In this document: piece by piece, positions 1 to 8,387 of the stretch
Numbering within the stretch: position 1 is the stretch's first letter
How the letters are laid out: each line of letters starts with the position of its first letter
Source: an uncultured Christensenellaceae bacterium
GTDB lineage: Bacteria > Bacillota > Clostridia > Christensenellales > Borkfalkiaceae
Length of the DNA stretch: 23,930 bases
NCBI GenBank assembly: GCA_910586655.1
Contig: CAJUIR010000013.1
Coordinates: forward strand, 1-23,930
Reading direction: 5' to 3'
The notes under the pieces: model-generated
Databases searched by the model: none
What the model saw: the letters and a program-made list of their open reading frames with translations, nothing else
Told to the model about the DNA's origin: nothing
Program-made: the position numbers and the translations under genes

Positions 1-68
1 TAACGAAAACTCCGTCTGGTATCTTACCCTTCTCGGTTCCGACGTTTTTCAAATTTCATCCGAATGAA

Positions 69-98
69 AAAAGCGACTGCCGTCAGGCAGTCGCTTTT
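69..98 (-). terminator. Intrinsic terminator of the GDPD/DUF4832 unit
   Basis: A perfect 9-bp GC-rich stem (73-81 with 86-94), extended by A/T pairs, closes on the 4-base loop GTCA. Read on the minus strand it is followed by a T run. It lies just past the stop of the minus-strand gene that ends at 116. Because the stem is flanked by A on one side and T on the other, it may also stop transcripts arriving from the left. Bases 1-68 hold no gene I can support. Confidence 0.85.
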
Positions 99-115
99 AA
101 ACTTTCCAAATAAAA

Positions 116-1525
116 TTAAGTCAAAACGGTGATTGTTCCAAGTCGATTGGCGTTTAAGTCTGTATGATAAATTCCGTTATTTGCAAATTGCACAGTGTAC
201 CGCGGTTCGCCATTCAGCATATCTCCGAATAATTGTAAATACACATGGTACGTTCCGCTCGACAGACGGGGGGAAATCTTTGCTTGTATTTCGGTTGCGC
301 CGTTAAAATCCGCAATCGGATGTTCTTCGATCGTTTCGCCGTTCTCGTTTACGATTAAGATTTTGGCTTTTTTAGGTTTGTTCAAATTTCCGAAACCTAC
401 GTTTTCGAACGTCAGATCAATGTTCAAATTTTCGCAGGTTTCCGCATATTCGAATACGGAATTTTTGAGTACGAACCGATAACCCATGTGATTCTGAATA
501 TACTCGAACGCCGTCCTGCCGTGATAAATTGTTTCCGCTCCTGCGCATTCGGGGCTTACCGTCGAATGCTTCCATTTTTCGATGACCTGATTGTTCCATT
601 CCAAATTGAGGTAACTCAAATGAATGCGGTACATTTCGGGGAGGCAGGTATCGATATCGTGCAGAGAAGAATCGGGCACGACTACTTCGCCGCCGTACGG
701 CAAATGCGCGGTCTGTTTGCTCAAAAAGGCAATGTCGCGTTCGCGGTCGGAATAAGTGCCTAAATCGCTGGAAGAACCCAAATATCCGTCGTTGAAGATG
801 CCCAAGCGGTAGGCTTTTTCGGGAATGCGGTAATCGGGGTTTTCGATTTCCGAGGCGGAAATTCCGAGATAATCGTATATCATTTTAGGCGTGCGCACCA
901 ACACGGGCAGCCCCTGCGCGTGTTGCAGAAGAGTGTCTGTCAGCCGCGCGATATTCTGCGGCGTTGCAATTTTGCTCGTATGCATTTCTCCCCACGGACC
1001 GAACATCCCTGCTTCCACGGCGGTAATGACCGAAGGATACTCTTTCAGTACGGCGCAGAATTGTTCGGTGTGCGCAATCAATAATTCCATATCTGGCTCG
1101 GCGTTGGCTTTGCCGCCGTAATTGGCGTCGTAGGCAAAACGCACGACTGCGTTTTTATCGCGTTCCCTGAAATAATCCAAACATTCGCGTAACCCCGAGA
1201 GCGCTGCTTCGGAAAGGGGAGCGTCTTCGCCGCCACCGTTTTGGGAAAACGCACTGATGTCGGTACGCAGATGATACAGCCTCGTTTGGTCGGAAATAAT
1301 GTTTTTGTTGTATGAAATCCCGTCCGGAGTCATACGAACATAAATCGGGCGGTAAAAGCCTTGGTCGGGCTGATCGATTTTTTCAAGACTTTCGGAATAG
1401 TCGAGTTTTTGGACGTATGATTGACTCCCGTCATGTTTGCACGCGGAAAACAGCATCGCCGCGGCAAGCAGCATCAAAAGAGCGGGAAAAAGAAAACGTA
1501 GTTTTTGAGAAAGAAGTTTCAGCAT
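116..1525 (-). CDS. DUF4874/DUF4832-type lipoprotein
   Basis: Predicted 469-residue exported lipoprotein. The start is placed at the ATG at 1523-1525, because the longer frame would overlap the upstream gene and because this Met opens a typical signal peptide: Lys/Arg, a long Leu/Ala core, then the lipobox LFSAC with Cys29. The mature part opens with a segment like the usual start of DUF4874 proteins (...DQGFYRP...), followed by a barrel-like region with FAYDANYGG and EAGMFGPWGEMHTS. The C-terminal third looks like the beta-rich DUF4832 domain. Such proteins resemble glycoside-hydrolase-like barrels, but no activity is established and I assign none. It starts 4 bases after the stop of the GDPD gene, so the two are probably co-transcribed and may act on related envelope or glycan substrates (inference). 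The ribosome binding site is weak, which suggests coupling to the upstream gene. Confidence 0.8.
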   Translation of the reverse strand: MLKLLSQKLRFLFPALLMLLAAAMLFSACKHDGSQSYVQKLDYSESLEKIDQPDQGFYRPIYVRMTPDGISYNKNIISDQTRLYHLRTDISAFSQNGGGEDAPLSEAALSGLRECLDYFRERDKNAVVRFAYDANYGGKANAEPDMELLIAHTEQFCAVLKEYPSVITAVEAGMFGPWGEMHTSKIATPQNIARLTDTLLQHAQGLPVLVRTPKMIYDYLGISASEIENPDYRIPEKAYRLGIFNDGYLGSSSDLGTYSDRERDIAFLSKQTAHLPYGGEVVVPDSSLHDIDTCLPEMYRIHLSYLNLEWNNQVIEKWKHSTVSPECAGAETIYHGRTAFEYIQNHMGYRFVLKNSVFEYAETCENLNIDLTFENVGFGNLNKPKKAKILIVNENGETIEEHPIADFNGATEIQAKISPRLSSGTYHVYLQLFGDMLNGEPRYTVQFANNGIYHTDLNANRLGTITVLT

Positions 1526-1529
1526 AATG

Positions 1530-2270
1530 TTACCGTTTTGGCAGATAATTTTCAAAAATAATATTATCCGCAAAGTTTCGTGCCGCTTTTTCTTCGGTCA
1601 CCGAGCGAACCGTCCACGCAAGTTTGATGCCTTTAAATTTTTCCGTCGATTTCTGCGGATAGTCGGGCGCGTGGTAACTGATAAAGTCGGGTTTGATCCG
1701 TTTGTTGAAACTCATATTTTTGATGACGCGGGCTTTGATCCTCCACAGCGGCGAACCGTTGAAATCTTCTTTCGAGGATTGCGCGGTTCCCAGAATTCCG
1801 CAGGGGACGTCGGGACGGCGTTTTTTCATTTCTTGCACGTAAAACGGAACAAAACTTTGCACGGCGTATTCGCCCGAATATCCTTCGAGCGCGTTTGAAA
1901 TTTGTGCGATAAATTCTTTTGTGTCGATGTTGGGTACGTTTTTGATTTCGATGAGCAGCGGCGTCTTTCCGCCGACTGCTTCGAGGAATTCGGAAAACAG
2001 CGGGATCTTTTCACGCGAACCGCCAAGCCGAAGCATGGAGAGTTCGTTCGCGGTCAGATTTTCCGCGGCTTGATTCAAGCCCGTCATGCGCAAGAGCGAA
2101 TCGTCGTGAAAGATAATAAGACGGTGATCCTTGGAAATACGGACGTCCGTTTCAATGGCGTATCCCTTTTCGATCGCCGCCTGAAAAGCGGCAAAAGAAT
2201 TTTCCGGTCTGTTCGCATCGTGCAGACCGCGGTGTGCGATCGGGGTCTTCGTTAAAAATGAATTTTGCAT
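1530..2270 (-). CDS. Glycerophosphodiester phosphodiesterase
   Basis: A 246-residue cytosolic GDPD-family enzyme (UgpQ/GlpQ type). The family hydrolyses glycerophosphodiesters to glycerol-3-phosphate and an alcohol. Visible motifs: HRG (His13-Arg14), PENS with Glu23, the metal-binding pair ETD (Glu40, Asp42) and FHDD with catalytic His55. Later conserved blocks include LLIEIK and a C-terminal LAWTV. There is no signal peptide, so it probably works inside the cell. The start is fixed by an in-frame stop four codons upstream. No ribosome binding site is visible, and the likely promoter places the transcript start at or next to the ATG, suggesting leaderless translation. It is the first gene of a two-gene unit with the DUF4832-type lipoprotein. 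Confidence 0.9.
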   Translation of the reverse strand: MQNSFLTKTPIAHRGLHDANRPENSFAAFQAAIEKGYAIETDVRISKDHRLIIFHDDSLLRMTGLNQAAENLTANELSMLRLGGSREKIPLFSEFLEAVGGKTPLLIEIKNVPNIDTKEFIAQISNALEGYSGEYAVQSFVPFYVQEMKKRRPDVPCGILGTAQSSKEDFNGSPLWRIKARVIKNMSFNKRIKPDFISYHAPDYPQKSTEKFKGIKLAWTVRSVTEEKAARNFADNIIFENYLPKR

Positions 2271-2276
2271 GCAAAT

Positions 2277-2305
2277 ATTTTAGCAAAACGGAAAGAGAAT
2301 TGCAA
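2277..2305 (-). promoter_or_regulatory. Promoter of the GDPD unit (extended -10)
   Basis: On the minus strand a TTGCAA -35 (2300-2305) lies exactly 17 bp from a TAAAAT -10 (2277-2282) preceded by TGC, making an extended -10. The expected transcript start is about base 2270, which is the A of the GDPD start codon. It is interleaved with the divergent lepA promoter. Confidence 0.65.
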
Positions 2306-2311
2306 TAAGTG

Positions 2312-2340
2312 TTGCAAAATTTTGGAAATATTATTATAAT
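2312..2340 (+). promoter_or_regulatory. Promoter of the lepA operon
   Basis: TTGCAA (2312-2317), a 17-bp spacer, then a perfect TATAAT (2335-2340). The expected start is near 2347, about 18 bases before the lepA ATG, leaving just enough leader for the ribosome binding site AGGAAAG. Confidence 0.75.
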
Positions 2341-2364
2341 TATTTGCGAAAGGAAAGAAGATTT

Positions 2365-4176
2365 ATGGCGAAACCCAATCGGAATTTAAGAAATTTTTGT
2401 ATCATCGCGCATATCGACCACGGAAAAAGCACCATTGCAGACCGCATTATGGAACTGACGGGTCAGGTGAGTAAACGCGATATGGAGGAGCAACTGCTCG
2501 ACAGTATGGAGATCGAGCGGGAGCGCGGCATTACGATCAAACTGACGCCCGTGCGCATGTATTATACCGCGCTCGACGGCGCGGAATACGAATTGAATCT
2601 CATCGATACCCCCGGTCACGTGGACTTTACTTACGAAGTCAGCCGTTCGCTCGCGGCGTGCGAAGGCGCCATTCTGGTGGTGGATGCGACGCAGGGGGTC
2701 GAGGCGCAGACGCTTGCAAACGTCTATCTTGCGCTGGAAAACAATCTCGAAATCGTACCCGTCATCAATAAGATCGATTTGCAGTCTGCGCGTGTCGACG
2801 AAACCAAAGCGGAAATCGAGGAAGTGATCGGATTGGACGCGTCCTGCGCGCCCTGCGTATCGGCGAAAGAGGGAACGAATATCCGCGATATTTTAGAGGC
2901 GGTCGTCAAGACGGTCCCGCCGCCCGACGGCGATACCGAGGCGCCCCTCAAAGCATTGATTTTCGACAGTTATTACGATAACTATAAAGGCGTGATTTTA
3001 TTCGTGCGCGTCAAAGACGGCGCCGTTAAAGTGGGCGATAAAATTAAAACATTTTTGTCCGAGCGCACGTACGACGTGACCGAAGTAGGTGCGTTTGCGC
3101 CGCATTTACAGCCTAAACAAACGCTTGCCGCAGGCGAAGTCGGATACATTGCGGCAAGCATTAAATCAATTCAGGACGTGGCGGTGGGGGATACGGTCAC
3201 CAACGCGCTTGCGCCTGCAAAAGAACCTCTCCCCGGATATAAAGCCGTTCAGCCCGTCGTATTCTGCGGGATCTATCCGCTTGACGGCAGTAAGTTTTTG
3301 GATCTGAAAGAAGCGATTCTCAAACTCAAACTCAACGACGCATCGCTCGTTTTCGAACCCGATAATTCGGTTGCGCTCGGCTTCGGGTTCCGTTGCGGCT
3401 TTTTGGGGCTGCTGCATATGGAGATCGTGCAGGAGCGCATCGAACGCGAATTCAATCTCGAAATCATTACGACGGCGCCTTCCGTTTCCTATCTCGTACA
3501 CAAGACGGACGGCAGCGAACTTTACGTTGACAACCCTTCGCATCTTCCGCCTCCTTCCGACATCGAAAGTATGGAAGAACCCATTGTAAAAGCGGAAATT
3601 TATACGCCGCCCGACTATCTGGGGCAGATCATGGATCTGTGTCAGGACAAGCGCGGGATATTCAAGGATATGACCTATCTGGACGCGCGGCGCGTAAAAC
3701 TGGAATACCGTTTACCGCTCAATGAAATCGTCTACGACTTTTTCGACGAGTTGAAATCGAGAACCAAGGGTTACGCAAGTTTCGATTACGAAGTTTCGGG
3801 CTACGAAAAGAGCAAACTCGTGAAACTCGATATTTTATTGAACGGCGACGTCTGCGACGCGCTTTCGACCATCGTTCACGAGGAACGCGCCTACGCGCGC
3901 GGCAGAACGCTCTGTGAAAATCTGAAAGAAGCCATTCCGCGCCAACTGTTTGAAATTCCCGTGCAAGCGGCGATCGGCGGAAAGATCATCGCGCGCGAAA
4001 CGGTAAAAGCGGTCAGAAAAGACGTTCTCGCAAAGTGTTACGGGGGCGATATCACACGCAAGAAAAAGTTGCTTGAAAAACAGAAGGAAGGGAAAAAGCG
4101 GATGCGGCAGGTGGGCACGGTAGAAGTGCCCAGCGAAGTGTTCATGGAAATTTTAAAAACCAACAAGGATAAATAA
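2365..4176 (+). CDS. lepA: Elongation factor 4 (LepA)
   Basis: A 603-residue translational GTPase, the usual length for LepA. It binds the ribosome and acts on stalled or mistranslocated complexes and in 30S assembly. Motifs: G1 AHIDHGKS (15-22), RGITI (54-58), DTPGH (81-85), NKID (135-138), then the EF-G-like domains and the LepA-specific C-terminal domain with its basic stretch (ITRKKKLLEKQKEGKKRM). The ATG at 2365 is chosen over the TTG at 2344 because AGGAAAG lies at proper spacing between them and because LepA proteins begin shortly before the NIRNFCIIAHIDHG-like segment. It is the first gene of a five-gene operon; natA-like starts 1 base after its stop. Confidence 0.97.
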   Translation: MAKPNRNLRNFCIIAHIDHGKSTIADRIMELTGQVSKRDMEEQLLDSMEIERERGITIKLTPVRMYYTALDGAEYELNLIDTPGHVDFTYEVSRSLAACEGAILVVDATQGVEAQTLANVYLALENNLEIVPVINKIDLQSARVDETKAEIEEVIGLDASCAPCVSAKEGTNIRDILEAVVKTVPPPDGDTEAPLKALIFDSYYDNYKGVILFVRVKDGAVKVGDKIKTFLSERTYDVTEVGAFAPHLQPKQTLAAGEVGYIAASIKSIQDVAVGDTVTNALAPAKEPLPGYKAVQPVVFCGIYPLDGSKFLDLKEAILKLKLNDASLVFEPDNSVALGFGFRCGFLGLLHMEIVQERIEREFNLEIITTAPSVSYLVHKTDGSELYVDNPSHLPPPSDIESMEEPIVKAEIYTPPDYLGQIMDLCQDKRGIFKDMTYLDARRVKLEYRLPLNEIVYDFFDELKSRTKGYASFDYEVSGYEKSKLVKLDILLNGDVCDALSTIVHEERAYARGRTLCENLKEAIPRQLFEIPVQAAIGGKIIARETVKAVRKDVLAKCYGGDITRKKKLLEKQKEGKKRMRQVGTVEVPSEVFMEILKTNKDK

Positions 4177-4177
4177 T

Positions 4178-4972
4178 ATGGAAGATAATTTATTCGACGG
4201 CGGCATTATAAACGCGGATGGGTTGAAAAAAAGTTTTACCCTGACCCGTAAACAGCAGAAGACCGAAAAAACGGCGTTAAAACGCAAAATCGCGGTGAAC
4301 GGACTTTCTTTTTCCGCGCGGAAAGGAGAAATTTACGGACTGTTGGGTCCGAACGGCGCGGGCAAAACCACAACGCTCAGAATGCTTTCCACTCTCATCA
4401 AACCCGACGCTGGCGACGCGTTCATTTGCGGGCATTCGATTGTGAAACAGCCGCAGCAGGTGCGCGATAAAATCGGATTCATGACGGGCGAACTGAAACT
4501 CGAAGGATTTTTTACGCCCGACTATCTGTTCGATTTTTTCGGCGGGATGCACGGCATCGGGAAAGAAACTTTGAAAGCGCGGAAGAGCGAACTGTTTTCC
4601 CGTTTCGGGATCGATCGTTTTGCCAACGTCCGCGTGAAAGATTTATCGACGGGCATGAAACAAAAAGTTTCGCTCGTCATCGCTATCGTACACGATCCGG
4701 AAGTCGTTATTTTCGACGAGCCGACCAACGGGCTGGACGTGATCACGGCGAAGGTGGTGACGGATTTCCTGATCGAACTCAAAGCCATGGGCAAAAGCAT
4801 TATATTGTCTACGCATATCTTTTCGTTAGTGGAAAAACTGTGCGACCGTGTCGGAATCGTGATTGACGGTAAAATGGCGGCGGACGGAACGCTTGCTGAA
4901 GTTTGCGGCGGGAAGACGCTCGAAGAAACCTTTTTTGAAATTTACCGCGGAATAAAGGGGGCGGAAGTATGA
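4178..4972 (+). CDS. NatA-like ABC transporter ATPase
   Basis: A 264-residue ATPase subunit of an ABC-2 type exporter. Walker A GPNGAGKT (57-64), signature LSTGM (156-160), Walker B VVIFDE (176-181), D-loop after TNGLD and H-loop STH (211-213). Where most ABC ATPases have the Q-loop glutamine there is MTGELKLEG, as in several NatA-like proteins. A basic insert at 25-39 precedes the core. The family pumps Na+ (NatAB) or small toxic compounds; the substrate here is not readable from sequence. Translation is probably coupled to lepA: the AAGGA lies inside the end of lepA, and its stop overlaps the permease start in an ATGA. Confidence 0.92.
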   Translation: MEDNLFDGGIINADGLKKSFTLTRKQQKTEKTALKRKIAVNGLSFSARKGEIYGLLGPNGAGKTTTLRMLSTLIKPDAGDAFICGHSIVKQPQQVRDKIGFMTGELKLEGFFTPDYLFDFFGGMHGIGKETLKARKSELFSRFGIDRFANVRVKDLSTGMKQKVSLVIAIVHDPEVVIFDEPTNGLDVITAKVVTDFLIELKAMGKSIILSTHIFSLVEKLCDRVGIVIDGKMAADGTLAEVCGGKTLEETFFEIYRGIKGAEV

Positions 4973-6126
4973 AACTGATTGCGCTTATGAAAAAAGAGTT
5001 TCACCGCTTTTTTCACGATCCCCGTCTGATCGTTACGCTGTTGCTTCCGGGGGTCATCATCTATTTGATTTATTCCGTGCTGGGCGACGTCATCTGGGAC
5101 GACGGGAAAAAGGATTTCACCTACGACGTTGCGGTGTACGGAGAATCGCAAATTACGGGAAAACTCGAACAAGCGATCGGGAAAGATCTCGTGTTCAGCG
5201 AGGCGGCGGATCTTGAAGCCGCCAAGGAAGAAGTGAACGCCGGCAAGAAAACCGCGCTGATTGTTTTTTCCGAAAATTTCGACGACGAAGTCGCCGCATA
5301 CGTTCCTTCGGCGGAGAAAAAAGCCCCGCAGGTGGAAATTTACTACCGCTCGGGCGACGAAGCAAGTTATTCGTTTTATACGATTGCGACGCAGTATTTA
5401 AATGCGTACGAATCGAGTCTTGCAAATAAATTCGACGTGAACGGCGAAGCGAAGATATACGATTTTACCGATCCCGACGAAATTCCCAAAGCCATGATGA
5501 GCGGCATATTGCCTTTTATCGTCGTCGTGTTTATCTTTTCCGCTTGCATGAGCATTACGCTCGAATCGGTTGCGGGCGAAAAGGAACGCGGTACGCTCGC
5601 TACGATTCTGGTCACGAGCGTCAAGCGTTCTCACGTCGCGCTCGGCAAGATCGTTCCGCTCAGTTGCGTTGCGGCGCTCGGCGCGGCTTCGAGTTTTATC
5701 GGCGTATCGCTTTCCATGCCCAAACTGATGGGCGCCTCGGTGGGAAGCGTGATAGGCGGATTCGGATTTTTAAGTTATCTGCTCATCTTCCTCTTGATTC
5801 TCAGCGTGGTGCCGCTGATCACTTCGCTGATTTCGGTGGTTTCCGCATATTCCAGATCTGTGAAAGAGGCGTCCGCTTATACAAGCGTCATCATGATCCT
5901 GATCATGTTGATTTCCCTCGTTACCTCGTTTGTTCCGGGGATCGGAGCATGGGCGGTTGCCATTCCCGTATTGAATTCGGTTGTCTGTATGCAGAATATC
6001 CTTTTGTTCCAGACTTCCGTATGGCAATCGCTGGTATCGGTAGGGATCAATCTCGTTTATACGGCACTTTTGGTTTTCGTGATCACGAAAATGCTTTCGA
6101 GCGAGAAAATCATGTACGGATCTTAA
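4969..6126 (+). CDS. NatB-like ABC-2 permease
   Basis: A 385-residue membrane permease that pairs with the ATPase just upstream; the two genes overlap by 4 bases. It has the ABC-2 layout: one N-terminal membrane helix (about residues 22-40), a soluble extracytoplasmic domain of about 130 residues, then about five helices at the C-terminus. The conserved ESVAGEKERGTLATIL coupling segment, which contacts the ATPase, sits after the second helix and is diagnostic for the NatB/YhaP type. Probable role: ATP-driven export of Na+ or another small compound. Confidence 0.9.
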   Translation: MKLIALMKKEFHRFFHDPRLIVTLLLPGVIIYLIYSVLGDVIWDDGKKDFTYDVAVYGESQITGKLEQAIGKDLVFSEAADLEAAKEEVNAGKKTALIVFSENFDDEVAAYVPSAEKKAPQVEIYYRSGDEASYSFYTIATQYLNAYESSLANKFDVNGEAKIYDFTDPDEIPKAMMSGILPFIVVVFIFSACMSITLESVAGEKERGTLATILVTSVKRSHVALGKIVPLSCVAALGAASSFIGVSLSMPKLMGASVGSVIGGFGFLSYLLIFLLILSVVPLITSLISVVSAYSRSVKEASAYTSVIMILIMLISLVTSFVPGIGAWAVAIPVLNSVVCMQNILLFQTSVWQSLVSVGINLVYTALLVFVITKMLSSEKIMYGS

Positions 6127-6130
6127 CGGT

Positions 6131-6442
6131 ATGGAAGAAAGTTTCTCTCAGAAAGTTTATCGTTATTTGACCGCGATCCCCGAGGGGAAAGTGGTCACTT
6201 ACGGGATGATCGCGCGAGCCGTCGGACATCCGCGCGCCGCGCGGCAGGTGGGAAACGCGCTGCACCGCAACCCGAAACCGGGCGTCATTCCGTGCCACAG
6301 GGTGGTAAACAGAGAAGGAAGGCTTGCTCCTGCATTTGCGTTCGGCGGTTTGGACCGACAAGCCGAACTGCTGCGCGCCGAGGGCGTGGAGGTCGTAAAG
6401 GGTTACGTTCCGTTGGAAAAATATATTTGGGAGGGCGAATGA
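6131..6442 (+). CDS. Short MGMT-family DNA alkyl-transferase
   Basis: A 103-residue protein with only the C-terminal DNA-binding and active-site domain of O6-alkylguanine-DNA alkyltransferases. The active-site PCHRVV is present with Cys55, as are the Tyr in VVTYG (base flipping) and the AARQVGNALHRNP helix. The cysteine argues for a true suicide methyl transferase rather than an Atl protein, which has PWHR. The N-terminal domain of Ada/Ogt/MGMT is absent, so it is a minimal form. It starts 4 bases after the permease stop and ends 1 base before hemW, so it is translated as part of the lepA operon. There is no clear ribosome binding site of its own. Confidence 0.88.
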   Translation: MEESFSQKVYRYLTAIPEGKVVTYGMIARAVGHPRAARQVGNALHRNPKPGVIPCHRVVNREGRLAPAFAFGGLDRQAELLRAEGVEVVKGYVPLEKYIWEGE

Positions 6443-6443
6443 G

Positions 6444-7553
6444 ATGGCGGGAATTTATCTCCATATACCGTTTTGCAAACACAAATGCACCTATTGCGAT
6501 TTTACTTCCTTTCCCAACCGTCTCAATTTTGCCGAGGCATATATGGCGTGCCTGTACAAAGAAATCGAAATGCGCGGGAAAGAACTCAAAGACTTGACTT
6601 TCGATACCGTCTATTTCGGCGGAGGAACGCCCTCCGTGATCGATGCGAAGTTTATTTACGGCGCGATGAAAAAAATCAAACAGTGCCTGAATTTGTCGCC
6701 CGATCCCGAAATTACGATCGAGATGAATCCCGGTACGGTGAATGAAGATAAAATTGCGACTTACAAGCGTGCGGGAATCAACCGTTTTTCCATCGGGTTG
6801 CAGACTGCGATCGACGGGCAACTCGAAAATTTGGGACGGATCCATAACGTGCGCGATTATTTGTACTGTACGTCGCTGTTGAAAGGCGAAAACTTTTCGA
6901 CGGATATCATGCTGGGGTTAAAGGGTCAAACCAAAGAGGACGTAAGAAAGACGGTGGAAATCGCGGCGGGGAGCGGCGCAAAGCATATTTCGATGTATGC
7001 GTTAACGCCGGAAGACGGCACGCCCATTTACAGCGATTATTTAAACGGCGAACTGCCCGATGCGGATGAGGTTGCCGAATTGTATGCGTACGGGTACGAA
7101 CTGTTAAAAGACAAAGGCTACGAGCGCTACGAAGTTTCCAATTTTGCGTTTTCCGGATTTGAGAGCAGACACAATTTAAACTATTGGAGACGGGGTGAGT
7201 ACATCGGGTTCGGCGTTTCGGCAAGTTCATTTTTGTTCGGGCGGCGGTTTACAAATACGCTTAATTTAGACGAATACATCAAATGTATTCTTTCGGGCTT
7301 TTTACCCGTCATCGACAATGCGCCGGTGGACGGAGAAGACGCGAAGTTCGAGTTTGTAATGCTTGCGCTGCGCACGCGCGAAGGGATTTCGGCGTTAAAA
7401 TATCGGGAAGCGTTCGGCAGCGATTGGAAAGAAGACTTTGCGGACGCGTATCAAAAGACGAGCCGATATTTCGAAGAAGACGGCGACAGAACGTATCTTA
7501 AAGACGAGTATCTCTACGTTCAGAACAGCATTCTGACTCAATACATGAATTAA
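6444..7553 (+). CDS. hemW: Heme chaperone HemW (radical SAM)
   Basis: A 369-residue radical SAM protein of the HemN/HemW family. The cluster motif is HIPFCKHKCTYCDF with Cys11, Cys15 and Cys18; SAM-binding GGGTPS follows (about 59-64), then IEMNPGT and RFSIGLQT. Its length and the lack of the N-terminal extension of true HemN oxidases fit HemW, which delivers heme rather than oxidising coproporphyrinogen. Many annotations still call it coproporphyrinogen III oxidase. GGGAGG precedes the ATG. It is last in the operon and followed at once by a strong terminator. lepA-hemW neighbours are common in Firmicutes. Confidence 0.92.
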   Translation: MAGIYLHIPFCKHKCTYCDFTSFPNRLNFAEAYMACLYKEIEMRGKELKDLTFDTVYFGGGTPSVIDAKFIYGAMKKIKQCLNLSPDPEITIEMNPGTVNEDKIATYKRAGINRFSIGLQTAIDGQLENLGRIHNVRDYLYCTSLLKGENFSTDIMLGLKGQTKEDVRKTVEIAAGSGAKHISMYALTPEDGTPIYSDYLNGELPDADEVAELYAYGYELLKDKGYERYEVSNFAFSGFESRHNLNYWRRGEYIGFGVSASSFLFGRRFTNTLNLDEYIKCILSGFLPVIDNAPVDGEDAKFEFVMLALRTREGISALKYREAFGSDWKEDFADAYQKTSRYFEEDGDRTYLKDEYLYVQNSILTQYMN

Positions 7554-7584
7554 AAAACCGCGCACATTTTGTGCGCGGTTTTTT
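7552..7584. terminator. Bidirectional terminator after hemW
   Basis: A perfect 14-bp inverted repeat (7552-7565 with 7571-7584) with a GC-rich CCGCGCAC core, the loop ATTTT and six A or T on the two sides. It separates hemW from the convergent minus-strand lipoprotein gene and can serve both. Confidence 0.93.
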
Positions 7585-7610
7585 ATTGTCCGATTAGAAA
7601 GAATTTAAAA

Positions 7611-8264
7611 TCAGCCGCCTCTTTTTGCAAGCACTTCGCCTGTTTCGCTGTCAAGCAGAAGCGATACGGTGGTTCCGTTGAGATCGGTGATGCCGACGTA
7701 ATAGTAGTTGATATTTCTGCGGAGCAGTCGAATATAAAACTCGCCGAGAAAGTTTCCGTCGCGCGTCATTTGTTTGACGGTTTCCTTTTCCGCTTTTATC
7801 GCATATTCCAAAATCTCGTTTACGGAGAGCGTCTTTTCGTTTTTTACCGAAGTCGCGGTCAGTTCCCGTGTTTCGTCTTCCCATTTGATTTGCACGGTAA
7901 CGCTTCCTTCGGGGAATTTGCGCACACTCTCGCTGTAAAAATAATCGCCTGCATAGGTGCGGAAACTGGTTTCGCCGCCCCAAGTTGTTTCGCCGAGGAG
8001 ATACACCTCGTAATCGCAGATTTGCGATTTTGCGGGTACGAGCGAAACTTCCATTACGCTGTTCATCGGACAGGTAATTCCGTCGGCGACGTAAGGGTAT
8101 TCGCGTGAAACGCAGGAAACGGTGACGGTAAATTCGTCCGTTTCCGCGCAGAACAAATCGCTTTTTGCTTCCGAGATATGCGCGGAATAATCGTAGCCGC
8201 CGCAAGCGGTCAGGGCGGGGAGCATGGATAGAATCAACAGAAATGCGGAAATTGGTTTCTTCAT
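7611..8264 (-). CDS. Lipoprotein of unknown function
   Basis: A 217-residue predicted lipoprotein: short basic start (MKK), Leu-rich core and lipobox LTAC with Cys21. The mature part is beta-rich with several Cys, Trp and Tyr. The last 40 residues (...YYYVGITDLNGTTVSLLLDSETGEVLAKR) resemble a PepSY-like strand pattern, in which a hydrophobic strand meets a D-x-x-T-G-E turn; this is weak evidence. It is a single gene, convergent with hemW, and shares its upstream region with the divergent membrane-protein/guaB unit. I see no strong ribosome binding site before the ATG. I do not recognise the family. Confidence 0.7.
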   Translation of the reverse strand: MKKPISAFLLILSMLPALTACGGYDYSAHISEAKSDLFCAETDEFTVTVSCVSREYPYVADGITCPMNSVMEVSLVPAKSQICDYEVYLLGETTWGGETSFRTYAGDYFYSESVRKFPEGSVTVQIKWEDETRELTATSVKNEKTLSVNEILEYAIKAEKETVKQMTRDGNFLGEFYIRLLRRNINYYYVGITDLNGTTVSLLLDSETGEVLAKRGG

Positions 8265-8317
8265 GTATTATGGATATGACGATAAAAGAGTTTCCATGAC
8301 TTTTTTTGTACAATTTG

Positions 8318-8346
8318 TTGCATTTTTTCTCGGGTTGTGATAGAAT
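8318..8346 (+). promoter_or_regulatory. Promoter of the membrane protein-guaB unit
   Basis: TTGCAT (8318-8323), a 17-bp spacer, then TAGAAT (8341-8346) preceded by TGA, giving an extended -10. It lies about 40 bases before the ATG at 8388. I find no purine riboswitch-like structure in the short leader. Confidence 0.65.
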
Positions 8347-8387
8347 GTATAAAATTATACACAGTCATTTATTTTTACGGGTTACCG

